In this document: piece after piece, positions 59,016-64,000 of the stretch | Layout of the letters: every line of letters starts with the position of its first letter | Position numbering within the stretch: position 1 is the first letter of the stretch | DNA from: Mucilaginibacter_A sp041088075 | GTDB taxonomy: Bacteria; Bacteroidota; Bacteroidia; Sphingobacteriales; Sphingobacteriaceae | DNA length: 64,000 nt | Assembly: GCF_041088075.1 (NCBI RefSeq) | Contig: NZ_JBGCVY010000065.1 | Span: forward strand, 40,117-104,116 | Direction of reading: 5' to 3' | Made by a program: the position numbers and the translations under genes | Notes under the pieces: generated by a model | Seen by the model: the letters and a program-made list of their open reading frames with translations, nothing else | Told to the model about the DNA's origin: nothing | Databases searched by the model: none

Positions 59016-60443
59016 TTACTTCACCAAAGCCGGTGTATAAATGATGTTTAATTTCATTTTATAAGCAGAAGTTTTATCGCCCCCGGCAACCAATCTTGCG
59101 GCACTGAAGGCAGAACCGGTACTATATTCAACAGATGTTGTGTTGTAGTAATTTGCAGGTGCTAAAAAGGTTCCGTAATCAATTGTTTTCCCGGAAAGTA
59201 AATCCTGGATGTAGCCCGTAATCACAAAATGGTATTCGTTTTTATATGGGTTATAAAGGCCGCCAAAACCATAAGAAAGCAGGCTTATAAAACGGGGGTC
59301 ATTACTATTGGCATCAGGTATTAAAGTACGTTGTTTGGCTACATTGTAGCGGTACATGGTAAGCCTTGGCGCAGGCAAAAAAGGATAAATCTGTGTGCCT
59401 GCAACCGGTGTGATGATCAGTTCGGCGCGGTTTAAAGCAGCGTTGCCAATCAATTTTTTAACATTGGTGGCCAATGAAGGAAAAGCTATTTTGGCACGCA
59501 AACCAGCCAAACCTTGCAGGTAAACAGTCCCTGATGATTTTGTATTGCTTAAAGCAGCCGGGATTGTTGTCCCGGTATAATCATGTTTGATCTGGGCGGC
59601 ATAATTTCCCGAGGCCGGGAAAGAAGCCATCACCGTATCAATAGTGCCGGTGCTGCTGGTGTTTTTGTAATAAATATTTAAAGCACAGGAATCTGTTAAC
59701 ATATAAAAATTACCGCCCGGGCCTCCGGTTGTTTGTGCTTTGTCGAACGTTAAGTACAAGCCTTTAAAATATCTTTTAAAAGCTTCTGTCCCGATCAGTT
59801 TGGAAGAATCGGTCAATAAAATATTGTTCTTAACAAAAGCCGTATTAACAGGTATCCTGATTTGCGGCTGTAATTTTTTAATGGTGTCTTTTGCGCCTGT
59901 AACTATTTGCAATACTTTAACGCTGTCATTGGGGCGGGCATGAAAACTGCGTGTGCCAATTAAAGTGGGGTTATATGCCCATGTTTTGGTGTTGTAGTAA
60001 GCCTGGTTTAAGGGCTGCTCGTTCAACTGGTAAACGTTTAGTTTATAATTGGTTGCCGTAGTATCGCCATAAAAATTCCTGCCATAGCGCAATACCAAAA
60101 CAGCAGAATCTACGGTAACGGTTCCGGTTGGCCTGGTAAAAGCACCGGCAGGCGTGCCCAAAGAGAGGGCGGCGTTTGCTTCTGTAACGCCAAATATTGG
60201 GTCTTTATAATAAGCCAAAGGAAAAACCGCAACAGAAGCACCGGCTTGGCTGGCAGTTAGGTTGGTGGTAACAATGCTGTCGTCCCGCAAAGTAGTGGTG
60301 TTGATGGAAACGGTGTCCAGCAAAGTGCCGTTAATCACTTCGGAAGGGTCAACAGCCAGGCCAACGGTATCGGGCTTTTTGCAACTGTTTAAAATAAAAA
60401 GGCTTATCAACAGCGTTAATAAGCCTAATTTAGAAAATTTCAT
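59016..60443 (-). CDS. DUF4270 lipoprotein
   Basis: 475 residues. The signal peptide LTLLISLFILNSC ends at a lipobox (Cys21), so it is a lipoprotein. The mature part is beta-rich with repeated DSAVLVL-like strands (VDSAVLVLRYGRNFY, RAELIITP), as in DUF4270, a family common in Bacteroidota whose role is unknown. It starts 14 bases after the GT5-like gene and is probably in the same operon. A terminator-like hairpin is encoded within its signal peptide. Confidence 0.85.
   Translation of the reverse strand: MKFSKLGLLTLLISLFILNSCKKPDTVGLAVDPSEVINGTLLDTVSINTTTLRDDSIVTTNLTASQAGASVAVFPLAYYKDPIFGVTEANAALSLGTPAGAFTRPTGTVTVDSAVLVLRYGRNFYGDTTATNYKLNVYQLNEQPLNQAYYNTKTWAYNPTLIGTRSFHARPNDSVKVLQIVTGAKDTIKKLQPQIRIPVNTAFVKNNILLTDSSKLIGTEAFKRYFKGLYLTFDKAQTTGGPGGNFYMLTDSCALNIYYKNTSSTGTIDTVMASFPASGNYAAQIKHDYTGTTIPAALSNTKSSGTVYLQGLAGLRAKIAFPSLATNVKKLIGNAALNRAELIITPVAGTQIYPFLPAPRLTMYRYNVAKQRTLIPDANSNDPRFISLLSYGFGGLYNPYKNEYHFVITGYIQDLLSGKTIDYGTFLAPANYYNTTSVEYSTGSAFSAARLVAGGDKTSAYKMKLNIIYTPALVK
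60391..60426 (-). terminator. terminator-like hairpin inside the start of the DUF4270 gene
   Basis: On the minus strand AGGCTTAT and ATAAGCCT form an 8-bp perfect stem with an 11-base loop, directly followed by TTTTTATTTT. It lies within codons 6-18, so translation of the signal peptide would cover it. This could be an attenuator or a chance effect of Leu/Ile codons. Confidence 0.5.
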
Positions 60444-60457
60444 ATTCGGATCAAATC

Positions 60458-61282
60458 TTATGCAACATGTACCAATTCATCACTGGTAATTTCTTCGTAA
60501 AAGTTGTAAAAATTTTCCGGATCAAGTGTTAAATCGTACTCCAGAACCGGTTTGCCGCTCTTTTTAACATTATTTAACAGTTCCGGGCTAAGCTCCTGGC
60601 TGCCCAAAACCAAACCATCGGCATATTGCAAAGCACCATTGTCCAAAGCCAAACTATTGCCTTCTTTATAAGCTTCGATCTGTTTTTCGGCCATGCCGTT
60701 CATCACCGCTTTTTGGGTGAAACCGGCATTTAGGTTTTCACTGAAATTATGGTCGTAAAAAGAGTATATCACTTTGGAGTTTTTAAACGTCGGGTCGTCT
60801 TTGTAGCTGGTTTTTACATAAGCCGGAACCAGCGAAGTCAACCAGCCGTGGCAATGAATAATATCCGGTGCCCAGCCTAATTTTTTTACGGTTTCCAAAG
60901 CGCCTTTGCAAAAGAAAATCATGCGTTCGTCGTTATCGGCATAAAATTTGTCCTCTTTATCCCGGAAAACGTATTTGCGCTGAAAGTATTCTTCGTTGTC
61001 GAGAAAGTAAACCTGCATCCGTGCCGCAGGAATTGAAGCTACTTTAATGATTAATGGGTTATCGTTGTCATCAATAATGATGTTCATGCCCGATAGGCGG
61101 ATCACTTCGTGTAAACGGTTCCTTCGTTCATTAATATTTCCAAACCTCGGCATCAGTATCCTGATCTCGAACCCTTTTTCCTGCATGGCCTGCGGGAGCT
61201 GACGGGTGATTTCGGAAATTTTAGAAAGTTCAAGAAAAGGCGACATTTCTTGTGTAATAAACAAAAGTTTCGATTTACTCAT
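60458..61282 (-). CDS. short glycogen/starch-synthase-like protein (GT5 N-terminal domain)
   Basis: 274 residues. It begins SKLLFITQEMSPFLELSKIS, a variant of the GT5 start, and has IIHCHGWLTSLVPAYVKT and YSFYDHNFSENLNAGF. It stops after the N-terminal Rossmann domain, whereas full glycogen synthases are near 480 residues with a second domain for ADP-glucose. This short form is usual in the Bacteroidota and occurs beside panC, so it is not a local truncation. Its activity is uncertain; it may be regulatory. It is divergent from panC and co-oriented with DUF4270. Confidence 0.85.
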   Translation of the reverse strand: MSKSKLLFITQEMSPFLELSKISEITRQLPQAMQEKGFEIRILMPRFGNINERRNRLHEVIRLSGMNIIIDDNDNPLIIKVASIPAARMQVYFLDNEEYFQRKYVFRDKEDKFYADNDERMIFFCKGALETVKKLGWAPDIIHCHGWLTSLVPAYVKTSYKDDPTFKNSKVIYSFYDHNFSENLNAGFTQKAVMNGMAEKQIEAYKEGNSLALDNGALQYADGLVLGSQELSPELLNNVKKSGKPVLEYDLTLDPENFYNFYEEITSDELVHVA

Positions 61283-61457
61283 CTTTTATTGTTGTTAATT
61301 ATATGTAAAGGAATTTACAATTAAGGCTACAAAGATAGGATTATCTTATGATTTATCAATCAATTGTACAAGCCAGTAGCAGCTTATTTTAACCAAATGC
61401 GCAATTTTGAACCGGAAACAGTTTGATCCTTTAAAAATTATCAGAACTTTTACGGCC

Positions 61458-62294
61458 TTGAAAATCCTGAAAACCATTGCCGCGCTGCAAAAATACCTGC
61501 AACAGCAAAACAAAAAAACAATTGGTTTAGTGCCAACAATGGGCGCTTTGCACCAAGGCCATCTGTCGTTAATTGCCCTGGCCAAAGCGCAAACAGCTAT
61601 TGTGGTTTGCAGTATTTTTGTGAACCCGACCCAATTTACCAACGCGCTTGATCTCGAAAAATACCCGCGGCCGATAGAAACCGATATTATAAAGCTGGAA
61701 CAAGCCGAATGCGATGTTTTGTTTATGCCCGAAACAACAGAAATGTACCCGCAAAAAGAGCATTGGCATTTGGATATCGGCGAGGTTGAGCACCGTTTGG
61801 AAGGCAAATTTCGGCCGGGCCATTATCAGGGCGTGATGCAGATTGTTTACAAGCTTTTTGTGGCTGTAAAACCTGACCTGGCTTTTTTTGGGCAAAAAGA
61901 TTTTCAGCAGTTCCGGGTGATTGAGAAGATGGCAGAACTGAAAAAACTGCCTGTAAAATTGGTCATGTGTCCGATTATCCGGGAAGCAGACGGGCTGGCA
62001 ATGAGTTCGCGCAACATTCATTTAACTGCGGAAGAACGGCAACATGCTTTGGTTTTATCGCGCGCTTTAAACCATCTTAAAAATGTACCGGTAAAAGAAG
62101 CATCGGCACAAATCATTTTAAAAGAAGCTGTGGAAATGATAAAAGCCGAACCCGGCGTAGAACTGGAATACCTGGAAATAGTAAATGCCGATGATCTGAG
62201 CGAAGATTTAAGCCATCCAGAAAAAGGAACAATCGCCTTGGTTGCGGCCAAAGTTGGCCAAACGCGGCTGATTGATAATATGATTTTAGGTTGA
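61458..62294 (+). CDS. panC: pantothenate synthetase
   Basis: 278 residues from a TTG at 61458, chosen because KILKTIAALQKYLQQQNKKT is where relatives begin; the frame also opens upstream at TTG 61407. Motifs: GLVPTMGALHQGHLSL (nucleotide site, about 22-37), VVCSIFVNPTQF, GAFRP-like KFRPGHYQGVMQIV, FGQKDFQQFRVI and MSSRNIHLTAEER. It joins pantoate and beta-alanine, using ATP. panD, which makes the beta-alanine, follows 46 bases later. The word at 62090-62103 encodes VPVKEASAQI in a loop between helices. Confidence 0.95.
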   Translation: MKILKTIAALQKYLQQQNKKTIGLVPTMGALHQGHLSLIALAKAQTAIVVCSIFVNPTQFTNALDLEKYPRPIETDIIKLEQAECDVLFMPETTEMYPQKEHWHLDIGEVEHRLEGKFRPGHYQGVMQIVYKLFVAVKPDLAFFGQKDFQQFRVIEKMAELKKLPVKLVMCPIIREADGLAMSSRNIHLTAEERQHALVLSRALNHLKNVPVKEASAQIILKEAVEMIKAEPGVELEYLEIVNADDLSEDLSHPEKGTIALVAAKVGQTRLIDNMILG

Positions 62295-62328
62295 AAATCA
62301 GCATTCGCCATAAATCATAAATCAATAC

Positions 62329-62336
62329 TACCTTTG
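62329..62336 (+). promoter_or_regulatory. candidate minus-7 box for panD
   Basis: TACCTTTG fits TAnnTTTG and lies only 4 bases before the panD ATG, so a transcript from it would be leaderless or nearly so. Confidence 0.4.
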
Positions 62337-62340
62337 TGCT

Positions 62341-62688
62341 ATGGTTATTCAGCTATTAAAATCGAAAATCCATCGGGTTAAAATAACGCAGGCCGAACTG
62401 AACTACGTGGGCAGCATTACCATTGATGAAGATTTGATGGATGCGGCCAACATTATTGCCAACGAGCGTGTGCAAATTGTGAACAACAACAACGGTGCGC
62501 GTTTTGAAACTTATGCGATAAAAGGGGCACGTGGATCGGGCATGGTATGTTTGAACGGTGCAACGGCGCGTTTGGCGCAGATAGGCGATATTGTAATCAT
62601 CATGTCGTACGGTTTTTTGCCGATGGAAGAAGCGAAAGTTTACGAGCCGATCCTGGTTTTCCCGGATGCCGATAATAAATTGATTTAG
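62341..62688 (+). CDS. panD: aspartate 1-decarboxylase
   Basis: 115 residues. The self-cleavage site is LNYVGSITID (between Gly24 and Ser25), from which the pyruvoyl cofactor forms; further conserved parts are VNNNNGARFETYAIKG, CLNGATARLAQIGD and IIMSYG. It makes beta-alanine from aspartate for pantothenate and CoA. panC is directly upstream. The heptose gene begins 3 bases after its stop. Confidence 0.97.
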   Translation: MVIQLLKSKIHRVKITQAELNYVGSITIDEDLMDAANIIANERVQIVNNNNGARFETYAIKGARGSGMVCLNGATARLAQIGDIVIIMSYGFLPMEEAKVYEPILVFPDADNKLI

Positions 62689-62691
62689 AAA

Positions 62692-63189
62692 ATGCTGGAC
62701 AAATTAGCCGTTATCAAAAAAAAGGTACTGAACCTGGATCAGTTGCAAAACGCGTTGGTTACCTGGCGGCTCATGTCGCAAAAGATTGTTTTCACCAACG
62801 GTTGTTTTGATATTTTGCATCCTGGCCACGTCATCAGTTTGGCTGGTGCTGCTTCTTTTGGCAACCGTTTAATTGTCGGTGTAAATTCGGATGCTTCCAC
62901 AAAAAGGTTAAAAGGCGCCAACCGGCCGGTACAAAATGAAGAAGGCCGCGCTTTGCTGCTGGCATCCATGCACTTTATTGATGCGGTGATTATTTTTGAT
63001 GAAGACACGCCCGAAAAACTGATCCGGGCAGTCAGCCCCGATGTGTTGGTAAAAGGCGGCGATTACCGCGTAGAAGATATTGCCGGTGCAGATTGGGTAA
63101 TCAGCCATGGCGGAAAAGTAGAGTTGATCAATTATTTGAACAACAGTTCGAGCACCAATATCATCCAAAAGATCAAAGAAAGTTTATAG
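62692..63189 (+). CDS. rfaE2: D-glycero-beta-D-manno-heptose-1-phosphate adenylyltransferase
   Basis: 165 residues. The nucleotidyltransferase motif FTNGCFDILHPGHV (about 33-46) and the later segments VGVNSDASTKRLKG, RALLLASMHFID and ADWVISHGGKV are those of the separate C-terminal half of HldE. It makes ADP-heptose for lipopolysaccharide. The kinase half must be encoded elsewhere. It is likely co-transcribed with panC and panD because only 3 bases separate it from panD. Confidence 0.92.
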   Translation: MLDKLAVIKKKVLNLDQLQNALVTWRLMSQKIVFTNGCFDILHPGHVISLAGAASFGNRLIVGVNSDASTKRLKGANRPVQNEEGRALLLASMHFIDAVIIFDEDTPEKLIRAVSPDVLVKGGDYRVEDIAGADWVISHGGKVELINYLNNSSSTNIIQKIKESL

Positions 63190-63199
63190 TTTTTTAGGG

Positions 63200-63213
63200 C
63201 ATAAAAGAAGTAT
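63200..63213 (+). repeat. dispersed word after the heptose gene
   Basis: CATAAAAGAAGTAT, preceded by TTTTTTAGGG. A TAnnTTTG match, TAGTTTTG, follows at 63216-63223. Confidence 0.6.
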
Positions 63214-63258
63214 GATAGTTTTGCAAGGGTTAATTTAGGTAGGTTTACACCCTGCATT

Positions 63259-63290
63259 CCCCTCTCGAGAGGGGGCAGGGGTGTGTTTTT
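63259..63290. repeat. CTCGAG-centred repeat, half copy 3
   Basis: CCCCTCTCGAGAGGGG with the outer arm GGCAGGGGTGTGT. Only the right-hand half of the full element is present, immediately before the DUF559 gene. Confidence 0.8.
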
Positions 63291-63313
63291 CGATTAGCTT
63301 TAATGTTCAATGT

Positions 63314-63694
63314 ATGCCAAGAAAAATCATTCCCTACAACCCAAAACTAAAAGAACTGGCACGAAATCTCCGAAACAACAGCACACCGGGAGAAATCAGG
63401 CTTTGGCAGGAATTAAAGGCGAAACAGTTTTTAGGATATGATTTTCATCGTCAAAAACCGTTGTTAAATTATGTTGTAGATTTTTACTGCGCAGAACTAA
63501 ATTTAGTGATTGAAATTGACGGAAGATACCATGAGGAAATTACAGATAAAGATTTAAAGCGAACGGAAGAATTAGAACAACAGCAACTAACGATATTAAG
63601 GTTTACAGAACAGGAAGTGCAAACAGATATGTTTAATGTTTTAAGGACGTTAGAAATTTATGCAGATGGGTTTAACAATAAAATAAATGATTAA
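63314..63694 (+). CDS. DUF559 endonuclease-like protein
   Basis: 126 residues from the ATG at 63314 (MPRKIIPYNPKLKELARNLR). The DUF559 domain resembles Vsr-type PD-(D/E)XK nucleases: TPGEIRLWQEL, then YVVDFYCAELNLVIEIDGRY with the acidic catalytic residues Asp and Glu, then LTILRFTEQEV. The start and stop lie right against the CTCGAG repeat on both sides. Such genes occur singly in many Bacteroidota. The role is unknown; a link with the repeat is inference. Confidence 0.88.
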   Translation: MPRKIIPYNPKLKELARNLRNNSTPGEIRLWQELKAKQFLGYDFHRQKPLLNYVVDFYCAELNLVIEIDGRYHEEITDKDLKRTEELEQQQLTILRFTEQEVQTDMFNVLRTLEIYADGFNNKIND

Positions 63695-63853
63695 AAAAGG
63701 ACACACCCCTAACCCCTCTCGAGAGGGGAAGTATAGCGTCTATCTTTCTGGTGTCGTTTGTGCGCTTTCCCCTTTTGGTAGGGTTAGGGAGTGTTTTGTC
63801 TTTCTGGTGTCGTTCGTGCAGCTTTCCCCTCTTGAGAGGGGTAGGGGTGTGTT
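63693..63853. repeat. CTCGAG-centred repeat, extended copy 4
   Basis: It starts with the stop codon of the DUF559 gene. The outer arms are AAAAAAGGACACACCCCT and inverted AGGGGTGTGTTTTTT; the centre contains a tandem TTTCTGGTGTCGTT(T/C)GTGC unit and extra inverted pieces. It ends near the IS-like end at about 63860. Confidence 0.8.
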
Positions 63854-63870
63854 TTTTAAATTGAAGTTGT

Positions 63871-64000
63871 TTAAACTTTTATTTTTTTGTTAATTCTTCT
63901 GAGGAAAAATACGCAGAATGCCATCCAGTGCATCGCCATCCAGTTCCTGGATAGGACTTCATATCTGATAACCAATCCCTTAAAGCCGTCCATCCAAGCG
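63871..64000 (-). mobile_element. 3' end of an IS5-like transposase gene (partial)
   Basis: The last 43 codons of a frame that enters from beyond the window: WMDGFKGLVIRYEVLSRN, then WMAMHWMAFCVFFLRRIN, a pattern like the C-terminus of IS5-family transposases. The stop TAA lies inside TTGTTTAAACTTTTATT, a string also seen at 11-25, so it may be near the inverted end of the element. Only the end is visible. Confidence 0.6.

Noticed and set aside
60458..61282. Starch-synthase-like gene as a locally truncated pseudogene
   Set aside because: The short form beside panC is the usual form in this phylum, and the frame has clean ends.
11..63883. TTGTTTAAACTTTTATT at both window ends as the two ends of one large composite transposon
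   Set aside because: The strings lie in the same orientation, not inverted, and a 64-kb element carrying core genes such as fabD, folE, glmS and panC is implausible. More likely they are ends of separate IS copies or relatives.
1..64000. CRISPR array from the regularly recurring 14-base word
   Set aside because: Copies are on both strands, at irregular distances, and many lie in coding frames; there is no repeat-spacer array and no cas gene.
1..64000. Chi-like or KOPS/FtsK-type polar motif
   Set aside because: Both orientations are common (about 34 plus, 23 minus by my count) without a clear switch or skew in this window, so a strand-polar role is not supported here. A genome-wide skew test would settle it.
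1..64000. tRNA or rRNA genes
   Set aside because: Gaps were read for cloverleaf-like arms and rRNA signatures; none was found. A tRNA scan would confirm this.

Overview
The window looks like the chromosome of a Bacteroidota bacterium of the Sphingobacteriaceae type, probably a Mucilaginibacter/Pedobacter relative. The evidence is a type IX secretion C-terminal tail on one large secreted protein, lineage-typical families (DUF4270, DUF4407, DUF5687, a short GT5 starch-synthase-like protein beside panC), the futalosine menaquinone genes, and TAnnTTTG-type minus-7 promoter boxes just upstream of several genes. I see no rRNA, tRNA, CRISPR array or prophage. No gene product was searched against a database; all names come from reading motifs.

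Layout. 1-0.45 kb: a palindromic repeat abutting a truncated MOSC gene. 0.5-6.8 kb: a TolC/RND/adaptor efflux operon. 7.0-10.7 kb: a siderophore receptor and PepSY protein behind two dyads that look like iron-regulator operators. 10.9-12.8 kb: a blue-light (LOV) histidine kinase with its response regulator. 12.9-14.8 kb: small secreted or hypothetical proteins. 14.9-19.4 kb: a cyanophycin island (isoaspartyl peptidase, cyanophycinase, cyanophycin synthetase). 19.4-22.8 kb: DNA repair (AlkA-like, RarA) and a phytase-like lipoprotein. 22.9-23.5 kb: a MazF-type toxin-antitoxin pair. 23.6-26.4 kb: an ABC exporter and acetyltransferase. 26.7-31.5 kb: a peptidase, membrane proteins, rhodanese, SPFH protein and a PAS protein. 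31.6-35.4 kb: menaquinone (mqnD, mqnB), pterin/queuosine (queD, folE) and fatty-acid (fabD) genes. 35.4-46.2 kb: a giant NtrY-like kinase, a coiled-coil protein, a GHL10-type glycosidase and a T9SS-secreted hydrolase. 46.4-49.2 kb: a DNA ligase plus partner nuclease. 49.5-58.8 kb: Prc protease, TerC, rRNA methyltransferase, tadA, sod, an oxidoreductase and glmS. 59.0-63.2 kb: DUF4270, GT5-like, panC, panD and heptose adenylyltransferase. 63.2-64 kb: a DUF559 nuclease boxed in by palindromic repeats, then the end of an IS5-like transposase.

The most striking signal is not a gene. A short word, GGTAAAAGAAGCAT, with a second form GGTAAAAACAGTAT, recurs about 57 times on both strands by my count, roughly once per 1.1 kb. 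It occurs singly inside genes in five of the six possible reading frames, in front of start codons, across stop codons, and as outward-facing pairs in palindromes of about 95 bp between genes. This density and behaviour resemble DNA uptake sequences of Neisseria and Haemophilus; a MITE/REP family or a protein-binding site are the alternatives. I regard it as the candidate undescribed system of this window. Two further palindromic repeat families (CTCGAG-centred and GAACTTGTTTC-type) are also present.
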